DNA of 64,000 nucleotides. It comes from Ricordea florida (lineage: Eukaryota; Cnidaria; Anthozoa; Corallimorpharia; Ricordeidae). A program made the translations under genes and the position numbers. The notes under the pieces were generated by a model. That model did no database searches and was not told the DNA's origin. It saw only the letters and a program-made list of their open reading frames with translations. Where the stretch lies: NCBI GenBank assembly GCA_949710005.1, contig OX453274.1:15976741-16040740 (forward strand), written 5' to 3'. Below are positions 42,865-51,250 of the stretch, piece by piece (the stretch's first letter is position 1; each line of letters opens with the position of its first letter).

Positions 42865-44400
42865 TTATCTGAAGAGCATCCAAGCGGCAATTCCAACTCC
42901 AACGATTAACAGTATCAGGTTGGTTTCATGATTGGTATTTGTTTCTTCTTTGATTTCAGGGCGAGGATGAATCGTTGGTGTTGTTGTTGGTCGCGTAGTC
43001 TCTACAATTGCATGTGGCAACTTGACCTTTGAAGACCCCAGATTATGGTTGATCCCCACAGTCTTAGTCTCCAGGTTTATGTTTGTGTTGACACCAAATT
43101 TCATCCCATCAGTGGCCTTCATGAGGTTGTTGTTATACCCGATCACACTCTCCGTGTTTATGATCATGTTACTGGGCATCAACCACACTCCAGGAGCAAT
43201 GGCCAAATCAAGTCTTAATTTAGCCTCTTGAGTCGCCAGTTGATACCTTTGGATCGAACTCGAGATGTCGTTCTCGATCACACTACTCTCAAACAGGGCC
43301 AAGAATTCTTGTTGAGTTTCAATTGCTCCGCCACCCGTGCCCACAATCGAGTTTCTAGTGTTGACTTGAGCCCCCAACACACAGTAAACAAAGGCTTCAG
43401 CAGACCGATTCAACCTGCCTAGCCCAGCCTTGGTGAGTCCATAGCCACTCGTTGGTATGAACCAAGCATACTTGTAATCAGCAAAGTCATCATTACGGAT
43501 GAATGAAATGAGGTCGCCCTTTTCCTTCTTACCCCCATCATCAGCGAATTTGCCACCTTCACCAGGCCATTGGTCGGCTCCATCGTCATAGTTTCTTACC
43601 ATATGGACGTTTTGGTATCCCCCACCAACTCCATGGTACCCAGCCCCATAATCGATGAATATGTCACCCAAACCCCCGTTTCGTCCACCTTTCCATCTAA
43701 AGTCAGAGTTGTTTGAGATGCCAAATTCAGCGCACAATCGTTGATAAGCGACTTTGCTGTAAGGGTTGTTGTTGATTACAAAGGGTTGCTCATCAGGCAG
43801 TGGAAGACTCAGTTCATACAATATTCGTCTTATGGTGAAGTATACATGAAACTTGATGAAGCTACTCACGACTTTGGGGTAGTTGAGGCTCTCGAAGGGG
43901 CTAATCCCACAGCCAGAGGTCGCACACCACACTGCAAAGTTAAGCTGTTGTGGCCAGTAGTTCATGTCGGGGGCGTTCAACCACTTTCGACTTTGTTTCC
44001 CAAACTTGAAAGTTACAACTTGGGAGGCGAAAATATTACGCATCTTGGCGGTGAATTTCTTCGTATTGGACACGTATATGTCCAGGGAGGTCAGCATGTT
44101 TGTGGTGTTACTTGTGGGTTCGTCAAAGTCAACGGCGGGTATCGGGTAGTATCGTTTGGTCATGGTTAGGCTTGGCGGGAAGGAGTTCAGTGCGGGCAGT
44201 CCAAGATCAGTCCAGAGTCGCGATTTCAAACTTGGTTGCATACCATCAGTCCATGTCTTGCCAGTGGGGTCATCATAGGACATGACTGTCGTACCGTTAT
44301 CTTTCCATCTAACGTACCCCCCATATTGATCGTTCACAAATTTGAACTGGTCAAGGTCGGCCTTTGGATACTTATTTCTGAAGTCATCGAGTAAGCCCAT
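42865..44400 (-). CDS. Large putative virion-type protein with C-terminal membrane anchor, 511 aa
   Basis: ATG at 44400. The N-terminal ~70 residues (LLDDFRNKYPKADLDQFKF, WKDNGTTVM, LKSRLWTDLGL) are a domain shared with the neighbouring 157-aa protein. A large middle part is rich in aromatic and Gly residues (LNFAVWCATSGCGISPF, FTIRRILYELSLPLPDEQPF, AWFIPTSGYGLTKAGLGRL) and in repeated Asn/Thr beta-type segments. A Pro/Thr-rich linker leads to a terminal hydrophobic helix (LILLIVGVGIAAWMLF). The longest intact gene here. Size and position among small membrane and putative capsid genes suggest a structural or membrane fusion/attachment role, but I recognise no family. It has a putative promoter motif 33 bp upstream. 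Confidence 0.75.
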   Translation of the reverse strand: MGLLDDFRNKYPKADLDQFKFVNDQYGGYVRWKDNGTTVMSYDDPTGKTWTDGMQPSLKSRLWTDLGLPALNSFPPSLTMTKRYYPIPAVDFDEPTSNTTNMLTSLDIYVSNTKKFTAKMRNIFASQVVTFKFGKQSRKWLNAPDMNYWPQQLNFAVWCATSGCGISPFESLNYPKVVSSFIKFHVYFTIRRILYELSLPLPDEQPFVINNNPYSKVAYQRLCAEFGISNNSDFRWKGGRNGGLGDIFIDYGAGYHGVGGGYQNVHMVRNYDDGADQWPGEGGKFADDGGKKEKGDLISFIRNDDFADYKYAWFIPTSGYGLTKAGLGRLNRSAEAFVYCVLGAQVNTRNSIVGTGGGAIETQQEFLALFESSVIENDISSSIQRYQLATQEAKLRLDLAIAPGVWLMPSNMIINTESVIGYNNNLMKATDGMKFGVNTNINLETKTVGINHNLGSSKVKLPHAIVETTRPTTTPTIHPRPEIKEETNTNHETNLILLIVGVGIAAWMLFR

Positions 44401-44432
44401 CTTCTATCCAGAATTTGGGTAGAAGGGTTCAA

Positions 44433-44441
44433 ACGTTTAAG
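44433..44441 (-). promoter_or_regulatory. CTTAAACGT motif upstream of the 511-aa gene
   Basis: The minus strand has CTTAAACGT 33 bp before the ATG. It matches CTTAAAAGT upstream of the 157-aa and 200-aa genes. Candidate shared promoter. Confidence 0.4.
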
Positions 44442-44458
44442 CCATTAGAGGCATGTGA

Positions 44459-44932
44459 TTAATCAAGAAGGAATGACGACATGACACGAAAAACTTCAAG
44501 CACAGCACACACCGTCAAAACTTTTATTCCAAAATTTAATGTGTATTTTATTTTTTCAACGTCTTCTTCTGCTCTTTCAACACTTTCTTCCAGTCTTTCA
44601 ACATTTTCTTCTGCTTTTGCCAAATCACACTCCAATTGATTTCTAGTTTGACTGTTTTCCATGGTTATGTCATTAGTATGTATTACTTTTAAGCCACTAG
44701 GTTGTGACTCATCAATCAATCCTAAATCTATCCATAATAGTCTTTTCAAAGAGGGTGGTAAATCATCAATACATGTTTTGTCAGTGGGGTTCTCAGACAT
44801 GATTGTTTTTCCATTATAGCCCCACGTAATGTAACTTCCAGATCGGACATTACAAAGTCTGAATTTATAACGTTTAGCCTTTGGATACTTGTTTCTGAAA
44901 TCACATATTAAGTCCACCGGTATTGGCAGCAT
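44459..44932 (-). CDS. Small paralogue of the 511-aa protein's N-terminus with coiled coil and tail anchor, 157 aa
   Basis: ATG at 44932 (MLPIPVDLICDF). Residues about 10-70 repeat the domain DFRNKYPKA..., WGYNGKTIM, SLKRLLWIDLGL of the 511-aa gene next door. A heptad-like acidic coiled coil follows (NVERLEESVERAEEDVEKI), then a short hydrophobic C-terminus (VLTVCAVLEVFRVM). The upstream regions of the two genes are also alike (a shared 'ttctacccaaatt'), so this gene looks like a partial duplication of its neighbour that kept the regulatory sequence. Function unknown. Intact. Confidence 0.7.
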   Translation of the reverse strand: MLPIPVDLICDFRNKYPKAKRYKFRLCNVRSGSYITWGYNGKTIMSENPTDKTCIDDLPPSLKRLLWIDLGLIDESQPSGLKVIHTNDITMENSQTRNQLECDLAKAEENVERLEESVERAEEDVEKIKYTLNFGIKVLTVCAVLEVFRVMSSFLLD

Positions 44933-44961
44933 GGTCAAGTAATTTGGGTAGAAGAGTTTAA

Positions 44962-44970
44962 ACTTTTAAG
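44962..44970 (-). promoter_or_regulatory. CTTAAAAGT motif upstream of the 157-aa gene
   Basis: 30 bp before the chosen ATG, with the same flanking 'ttctacccaaatt' as the 511-aa gene. Confidence 0.4.
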
Positions 44971-45010
44971 ACTATTTTGGACTAGTATTTGTTTTGCTCG
45001 TATATGATAG

Positions 45011-45613
45011 TTATGGTCCTCCTTTTAGTTCTTTGAGGATTTCTTCGCGTACTCTCTGCCTCAGTACCAATGGGTCCTCTCCACTCACATTTTTTTGGGC
45101 CTTAGCCCGTATCTCAGCCTTGAGCTTTTCGAATTTCTTGAGTTCGTCCACGATCAACGAGAATTCTGAGTCAGAGATCGTATTGTCACGAAGGGCTTTG
45201 GACACCAGGTCTTCAATGGTGTTTATCTTGGATCTGGCCAGTGTGATGGTGTTTTGATGCTTCACGGCTTTCTGGGACAGTCTCTTGGATATTTGTTGAC
45301 ACGCTATGGATGCGCACACAAACACACCACTCACCACGCCCAACGGTACAGATGCGACGATTCCGACACCACTAAGCGACGTGCCCAGGCCGCCAGCCGC
45401 CAAGACGCAAGACATTATACCACAGGTCGAGCTTACATTCATGAGTGTGCCCTTGGATCGGTTGTATTTTTTGAGTACTGTCTCGTAGTGGTTTAATTCA
45501 GACTTTAGCTTGTTCAAGGCATCACAACATTGTTGAAGCCTGAATGATGGTCCATCAGTGGGAGGAGGCGCAGTGGGTTCCAAGTTAGGGTAAATCGCCT
45601 TATATTCCCCCAT
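45011..45613 (-). CDS. Putative membrane/coiled-coil protein, 200 aa
   Basis: ATG at 45613 (MGEYKAIYPNLEPTAPPP, a proline-rich start). A helical region (CDALNKLKSELNHYETVLKK) is followed by two adjacent hydrophobic segments rich in Gly/Ala (IMSCVLAAGGLGTSLSGVGI and ASVPLGVVSGVFVCASIACQ), then a long charged helical tail (DELKKFEKLKAEIRAKAQ). Looks like a small virion or host-membrane protein. Family not recognised. Intact. CTTAAAAGT lies 20 bp upstream. Confidence 0.7.
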   Translation of the reverse strand: MGEYKAIYPNLEPTAPPPTDGPSFRLQQCCDALNKLKSELNHYETVLKKYNRSKGTLMNVSSTCGIMSCVLAAGGLGTSLSGVGIVASVPLGVVSGVFVCASIACQQISKRLSQKAVKHQNTITLARSKINTIEDLVSKALRDNTISDSEFSLIVDELKKFEKLKAEIRAKAQKNVSGEDPLVLRQRVREEILKELKGGP

Positions 45614-45632
45614 TTTGGACTGAGGATCACTT

Positions 45633-45641
45633 ACTTTTAAG
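45633..45641 (-). promoter_or_regulatory. CTTAAAAGT motif upstream of the 200-aa gene
   Basis: Identical nonamer to that at 44962-44970, 20 bp before the ATG. Confidence 0.4.
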
Positions 45642-45644
45642 ATG

Positions 45645-46277
45645 TTATCTGAACCGTAAACTGAATGTGATGGGGGAACCCTTCAGATCAAGTTTCTTCC
45701 ATCCAATGTCGAGGATGCTTAAGTCGAAGTGGGTTAGGATACTCTCATGGTTTTGGACTGGCATGGCCGGGTAATCCTGTGATGGTATGTTGGCAAGGAG
45801 GTGGGAAGGTGAGAGTTTCACGAGGTCGCCATACTTAGTCTCATTCACATATGACGACTTATTGTCCACTAGACTGCACAAAAGTCTCAGCGGCTCCTTA
45901 ATCTGTATGTTTATGGGGTACAGCTTTCCAGGGGTTACGATTTCAGGCAACCCAAGAGCAACTTGGAGACCTCTTGTGAGTTTAATGTTGAAATCCTTGT
46001 TGGAGTACAGGTAATCAACGGTGTCAGTCTCAACGATAGACAGCTTGGCGTTATCTGTATCTTTCAGAAATATTGCGTGTATGCCACGTAGAGAGTATGT
46101 ACCGGGTTGAACTATTATGATGGCTTGATTATCCTCTTTGAGAAAGCCCTCTCGATTCTTGAAGTTGACCAATCGTTTGGGTACAATACAGTCGAGGAGT
46201 TGGATCTCCCGAACCTCTTCCAATGGGGGATCCAAATACACCCTGGATTCAGACTCGTACATAGTAATACTCAACAT
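45645..46277 (-). CDS. Putative minor-capsid (penton-like) beta-rich protein, 210 aa
   Basis: ATG at 46277 (MLSITMYESE). Predicted beta strands throughout: VREIQLLDCIVPKRLVNFKN near the start, AIIIVQPGTYSLRG, LRLLCSLVDNK, and the end ILDIGWKKLDLKGSPITFSL. The arrangement (early strand 'IQLLDC', G-T-Y turn, closing strand with 'L-x-x-x-G-x-P') recalls single-jelly-roll penton-type proteins of Polintons and adintoviruses. This is an inference from pattern, not an established match. Intact. Confidence 0.55.
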   Translation of the reverse strand: MLSITMYESESRVYLDPPLEEVREIQLLDCIVPKRLVNFKNREGFLKEDNQAIIIVQPGTYSLRGIHAIFLKDTDNAKLSIVETDTVDYLYSNKDFNIKLTRGLQVALGLPEIVTPGKLYPINIQIKEPLRLLCSLVDNKSSYVNETKYGDLVKLSPSHLLANIPSQDYPAMPVQNHESILTHFDLSILDIGWKKLDLKGSPITFSLRFR

Positions 46278-46286
46278 GTTGTTTGA

Positions 46287-46475
46287 TTACTTCTTCGCCA
46301 TCTTTAAACTTCTATAGTCAGCCTCTGAGAGGAATCGAGTTTTGATGATGCCACAGCTGGAACATTTACACTTCATCATCGGCCTTCCTTTGGCTGTTTT
46401 AGCAAAGGTTTCACTACCAGGCACACAATCAGTCAGCTTTTTCTCTTTGACACAATAGCTCTTCATTTGATTCAT
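46287..46475 (-). CDS. Small Cys-rich basic protein, DUF5679-like, 62 aa
   Basis: The start (MNQMKSYCVKEKKLTD) is chosen because its ATG overlaps the upstream gene's TGA as ATGA. Contains YCVK, then KTAKGRPMMKCKCSSCGIIK, like the DUF5679 pattern (YCVKC...NGRP...G.CP.CG) of small proteins in Polintons, adintoviruses and giant viruses. The first CxxC has lost its second Cys (CVKEKKLTDC). Lys-rich, so may bind DNA inside particles (inference). Ends at 46287. Confidence 0.7.
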   Translation of the reverse strand: MNQMKSYCVKEKKLTDCVPGSETFAKTAKGRPMMKCKCSSCGIIKTRFLSEADYRSLKMAKK

Positions 46476-47184
46476 GTACGTTTCCTTTTTAACTCTTCTA
46501 TGAAGTAAAGCACAACCGCCATTATTAACAGCCAAGCATGTTTCCCCAGGAATGAGACGACCTCTCCAGCAGTCTTGAATAGAAAGCTTACAATAGCGCC
46601 CACCATCCCAGGCAGCAATTCGCCAAGTTTCTTCCCAAGGTTTTTTAGCCCATCACCAACACCCTTGCCCAATCTTGAGAGCCCTTTGGAGAGGTTGGAG
46701 ACTATGACACCAATGACCACTCCAACGGCACTCATGACAGCAAAGACTGTGAATCCGTATTTCTTGAAGACGGCCTTTACACGATCCCGCAATGACATTC
46801 GTTCCTGTATCTCCTCATTCTCACCCTCCAAATTGGCTATCTCCTCCTCTCGCTCACCAATTTCCCTCTCCAGAGTCTCTATCTTACTTTCTTCCTCTGG
46901 GGTCTTCAGCGGCTTATCTCTTTGGAATCTTAGCGTCTCCTTCATTTTGGTGAGTAATCCCTTTTTCTCAGCGATCACACCATCATTAGCTTCCACAACT
47001 TCTTCTGCTCTTGGGCCTAGATTGTTTTTGATAGTGTCTGGCAATCCATCATTCAATTCATCATCACCTTTGAACAACACATAAGGTTTTGATCCTTTCC
47101 TAAGCAATTTGACGACTACTTGTTTGAATTCATTCAGTTTGGCTGTAAACTTGGACGTATCAACTTTGGGGAATCTTGATTTTT
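46472..47184 (-). pseudogene. Polinton-like membrane protein with coiled coil, 5' end disrupted
   Basis: The frame is open from about 47184 to TGA at 46472-46474 but has no good start. A one-base expansion in a C-run near 47168 shifts the extreme N-terminus, and the upstream sequence is LINE ORF1. Domains: a basic start (LLRKGSKPYVLFKGDDEL), an acidic coiled coil (TLEREIGEREEEIANLEGEN), a hydrophobic helix (FAVMSAVGVVIGVIV), an amphipathic Gly/Lys-rich stretch (LGKGVGDGLKNLGKKLGELL) and two more hydrophobic helices (VGAIVSFLF, AWLLIMAVVLYFI). A membrane-active virion protein is plausible. The ATGA overlap with the next gene suggests co-transcription. Confidence 0.65.
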
Positions 47185-47204
47185 TTCACCCGATCTTTCT
47201 TCAG

Positions 47205-47947
47205 CTCATTTGCTTTCTTCATAATGTGTTTCCTGTAGAGAGTAAGGTTTTCGTTGATAAATATACCTTGGACTTCGCGATCGCTGCCGTAGAGGAACCA
47301 GGGAAAATGTCGGCGAGGTTGATTTCTTTCAGTTCAGTTCGCTTCTTGTTAGAGTTTTTTTTGGCTAATGAATTTCACTATGATGCTTTGGGATTATTTT
47401 TACCAGAGTACAATTTGTGAGATATATCGATGTCTTCTGGCGAAATAGGCACTTGGAGTTGTTCGCCGAGTTTAATCATCACATCCTCGGTGGAGGTGTA
47501 CATCTCCTCCGGAATTCCATGAATCTCCAAACTGTTTTTACGCGTATACTGTTCCAGGTTATCTTGCTGGCCGTAAAGTTCATTAATTTCATTTAGCTGT
47601 TTTTCTGTTTTCTTTTTCAAGGATTCTACTGACTTAGTTAACTGGTCGGTTACCTTTTCTGCTCCTGTCAGGGCTTGTTTTAAGGTGTTCACTTCTGATG
47701 ACTGCTTGTTGAACGAGGCTTTTAACTCCCTCAATTCGTTCGCTACATTTCTATTTTCCGCTCGCATTTCCTGGATGGTTTGCTGGACATTTTGAAGTAG
47801 TTGCACAACTTCTTTCAGACTAATCTCATTTTCTTTGCTAGACTGGTGACCTGGCGACGTTTATTTCTTCTTCGACTGAACCTCTCTCGCCTCTTTTATG
47901 TTTCCTTCCCTTACCAGACATAAAAAAACACTATTAGCTAAGTGATG
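47205..47947 (-). pseudogene. LINE ORF1 (L1/CR1-type coiled-coil RNA-binding protein) fragment
   Basis: Starts near 47947 (MSGKGRKHKRGE) with a frame change near 47850, then a coiled coil (ELRELKASFNKQSSEVNTLK; TKSVESLKKKTEKQLNEIN) and the RNA-binding part (NSLEIHGIPEE, EDIDISHKLYSG). After a stop and frame change at about 47378 the C-terminal part is recognisable (GIFINENLTLYRK, near 47235-47270). No ORF2 sequence follows. It joins the Polinton-like membrane protein gene near 47205, so it interrupts that element. Confidence 0.7.
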
Positions 47948-47984
47948 TCAGCATTCAGAGTGGACTTACTAGCTAAAATTTCTG

Positions 47985-48860
47985 TCGAGGACGGATTTGA
48001 ATTCTCCGCTTAAAGGACACGTCCGCCCTCAACGGTGGCACGCATGCTCTCCCCCTACTGCCAAGTTAATGTTAAATTCTTTTTGGGGTAAGTTTGGCGA
48101 AAACCTCCACAAGAAAACGACCGAAGCCGTCACCACCCCAGCTCATCTCTTCCGTCTCGTGTCCGACACCCTCTTCGACATTTACGCTGTACGCATCTGC
48201 AACGATGAAATCTTAGAAGTGGACTACTCCAATCTGAAGGACGATCAACCCGACAATGGGCGTATTAACATCTTCGTGGCTGCCTTTACAACTTGTTAGG
48301 CCCGATTGAAGCTGTACTCATATCTTCAACAACTTCAACAACAAGCACTCTACTTGGACACGGACTCAGTCATATATTCATGTAAACCAGGTGAACCTGA
48401 CATTCCATTAGTTGATTACTTGGGGGACATGACAGATAAGTTAGAGGAAGATGACTACATCGTGGACTTCACGTCAGCTGGGCCAAGGAATTACGGCTAC
48501 AGAACAAAGAATGGCAAAGTCTGCTGTAAAGTAAGAGGGTTCGCGCTGAATATAAGAGGTCAAGAGCAGTTGAACTATCAAATCATGAGACAAAATCTCT
48601 TGGAGGAGTTGACAAATCCACTCGACGAAAGGCGAAACATCGAGGTCGTTATGCCGTACTTCTTTACACGTGATTCAGCCACAAAACGTCTACGCGTGGG
48701 TTCCCGTACAAAACGTTACGGATAAGTCTTTGACAAACGCGTCGTGGACCATGACACATTTCAGTCATTTCCTTGCGGGTATCACCTTTAACAACCCAGG
48801 ATTGTTCGGGGCCTGAATGATCAGGACATGGCTAACGTGGAAGCCCTGTTAGAGTTGTAA
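47985..48860 (+). pseudogene. Protein-primed type B DNA polymerase, C-terminal third, three nonsense codons
   Basis: Motif B-like AKLMLNSFWGKFGEN (near 48056), motif C YLDTDSVIYS (near 48350; Asp-Thr-Asp), and the C-terminal blocks DYLGDMTDKLEEDDYIVDFT, GPRNYGYRTKNGKVCCKVRG and GLNDQDMANVEALLEL to TAA at 48858-48860. In-frame stops at 48297-48299 (TAG), 48723-48725 (TAA) and 48789-48791 (TAA). The exonuclease domain, terminal-protein-priming region and motif A are gone. This replicates the linear element in Polintons. Here it is a relic. Confidence 0.88.
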
Positions 48861-49465
48861 ACAGTTTTATAAAGTAGTTTTTTTCAATTTCCTCGAGGTT
48901 CAGCAACGCACCTGGCACTTGTAAGGAGTGTACATGGTTTTTTACCTCATAGTATGTATATCATACCATGAGGTATAATAATGGTTGGATTTGTCACTCC
49001 ATTCCCGTAAGACAATTAGTTTATGCATTAAATCCGCATTAAATGTGAATTAAACAGGTTCCCCCTATCTCCCCTACTGGGTTTGGTTTCGTCCACAAAG
49101 TCGTGCAATTTTTTTATGTTCACATATGTGGGGGGAGGGGGTGAGACAAAGCGGCAGCACATGTTTACAAAATGGCGTCTGTTGTGTTGTGGCCGACGCA
49201 AAGATTGTCAAGGCGGGTGTTCGTTCCTTTCGCTCCATCTTTGATCAAAATACACTGTTGAAGATCTCGCGAACGAACAGGAAATGTGTTCAAGAATGCT
49301 CGAGGGCAAAGAAATGGGTTTTAAAGTCTTAAAAGTGACGATGTCTCCAAGTTGGACGACGAGTAATCGATCAGTCGTAGCAAGAGTGCACAAAACGAAC
49401 TATTCGGAATGAACACTTCATGGCCTGCAACTCAACTCAATAATGTGTTTTGATTTTGTAGTCTT
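48861..49465. other. Spacer with a 13-bp-arm palindrome
   Basis: 'acctcatagtatg' / 'cataccatgaggt' around TATAT at 48947-48977 forms a hairpin with one mismatch. 'cataccatgaggta' recurs at 50174-50187. No gene seen. Confidence 0.5.
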
Positions 49466-49467
49466 GC

Positions 49468-50150
49468 GACAACAACAACAACACACTTTATTTAGCACTC
49501 GAGATTGTTACATTGCATTCATATAATTATTATGTCTTGTAAGTTAATGTTTAAAAAGAGCGCAAGGAACTTGATAATAGTTAAAACTAATCGAGTCAAG
49601 TACTTCAGCCAAGGGTCTATCACTAAAATTTTGACAGTATGTTGTAGGAGGATACATCAACACAATAGACGAAGAGGAGAAGCAACAGAGAACTAAACAA
49701 ACCAACAAACAAATAAAACAAATAACTTGGGAGAACGGCTTAGATTTTAATTTTTATCTAGATATAATTAGAGATGAGACAAGAATTTTAGTTATTATAT
49801 CCATTGATAAAGGAATCAACCAAAAATTTCTTAAAAGAGGATCGTGGTTTACTTTTAAAAAGTTCTGAAATTGAGTTCCAGATTTTAACGCCCAAATAAC
49901 GAATGTTAAATTTTCCATAATTAGTTCTTATTCTAGGAAGGTAGTATGATCTCTTAGCTGCCAGTTTAGTATTGTATTGATGTATCCTGTTGACTGGTAG
50001 AAAGAAGCAATTAAAGACAGAAGGCAGACTATCTGAGTAAAAGTCATACATAAAGAGGGCATTGTGTAAAAAAATTATATCAGGTAATTTCAGCAGTCCG
50101 AGGTCATGAAAAATTGGATCTGAATGAGCTCTAAAGTCTGGGGAAAGGAC
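49468..50150 (-). pseudogene. 5'-truncated LINE: RT C-terminus and 3' UTR
   Basis: The minus strand encodes DPIFHDLGLLKLPDIIFLHN, FMYDFYSDSLP, SYYLPRIRTNYGKFNIRYLG and KIWNSISELFKS, ending at 49788. This is the extreme C-terminus of a non-LTR reverse transcriptase ORF. The 3' UTR ends AATAAAGTGTG plus GTT repeats near 49470. Dead on arrival by 5' truncation. Confidence 0.8.
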
Positions 50151-50499
50151 AGCACTTCATGGAATAATTACCACATACCATGAGGTAGCTCGAAGGAGCT
50201 TTTGATTTTAGTTTTTCAGCTACGCTCTAGGCACTGTTGTGTCTTGGTAAAATAGCGTAAAAAGTAGTTCCCAGCTACAAAGAGTCGAGGTGGCACCCCG
50301 ATGATACCCATCCTGGAGTTTCACCGCTGCCATATAAATATAACTGGTGTTTATAAACATAACAGATGTCTGTAAGCAACTTATTGCACACACTTCTTTA
50401 TAAGAATGTATTGTCGCATTCCCCACTCTAGTCGATTCTTTTATTTAGTCCACTTGATTGTAAACTCTCTTCTACGTAAGAGTTATTTTTTTCCGTTTA

Positions 50500-51250
50500 A
50501 GAGCGGCCGTCTGTAAATATCGAGAATTCGGCGTCAAAACTGAAATTTCGAATTCCTTCATATTTGATCAGAAAAACCCCTTTGGTAAACATTTATGAAA
50601 ATTATAATCAAAGTTTCCAAAGAGTTTCCTTTCTGGAGCCGACATAAAAAATTCGTGCCAATTAGCACTTTTTCAAATCACTTGGAAATAAAAACGGGTC
50701 AACTTAACGCGATAATCTTTCGCAGGTGAGTGAGGTATCACCAGATCAACCCGAAAATGTAAAACTATTTGAAAATACTGATTTTTCACACATCGGGTTT
50801 AAAGCGCCGAGATTCCTAGTCTTAGCGCATAGGAAAACGCTGAAAATTAAGGAAACTTTGAAAGTGAAAATCGCATACTGGTACATCGAAATTCATAACA
50901 AAATTTACATCAGAGGAAAGCTCTATTGCTGTTTTTGAACATATAAAAAAATCTGGCTTGGGCAACTTTGGATCCGAAGGCCACCGCTTGAGAGAGATAA
51001 ACGCATTGTCAATTTTCATGTGTTACGTAAAAGGAATTGTAACTGTCACGCAAGCATAAGAAAACACATTTTATAAAATCTTAGGTGTGAATGTTGAAAA
51101 TCTTTTCTCAGATACAATATGTAAGGCTAAAATGAATCTTTAATGTTTTTTTTATCTATTGTAGCTGAAAACTTCGGATAACGTGATAAAAAATTAGTAA
51201 CCAGAAAAAGGTCAAGATCAATGTCAAATGTAAACAACACGACAGTAGAA
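50500..51250 (+). repeat. Large inverted repeat, left arm
   Basis: Matches the reverse complement of about 54130-54957 along its length with small indels. Landmarks: 'agcggccgtctgtaaatatc', 'gtgaggtatcaccagatcaa', 'aaactttgaaagt' and 'gtaaacaacacga'. It contains an ORF of about 70 codons (50726-50938; PRFLVLAHRKTLKIKETLKV) preserved in the other arm with amino-acid changes. Whether it is translated is doubtful. Confidence 0.85.

Larger units (their letters stand above)
40049..48860. mobile_element. Degraded Polinton-like (virus-related) element
   Basis: A compact block of intronless genes has the Polinton gene pair: a retrovirus-type integrase (C-terminal half, left) and a protein-primed type B DNA polymerase (C-terminal third, right). 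Between them are three plus-strand and six or seven minus-strand genes with short spacers, including small membrane and putative virion proteins. No TIRs remain. The left end is cut by a PLE remnant, and a LINE ORF1 fragment sits where the rest of polB should be. Named as Polinton-like because I cannot identify a double-jelly-roll capsid, packaging ATPase or maturation protease here. Confidence 0.8.

Noticed and set aside
48966..50187. 14-bp direct repeat 'cataccatgaggta' as a target duplication
   Set aside because: It does not coincide with the ends of the LINE fragment between, and one copy is part of a palindrome. Probably chance or an older repeat.
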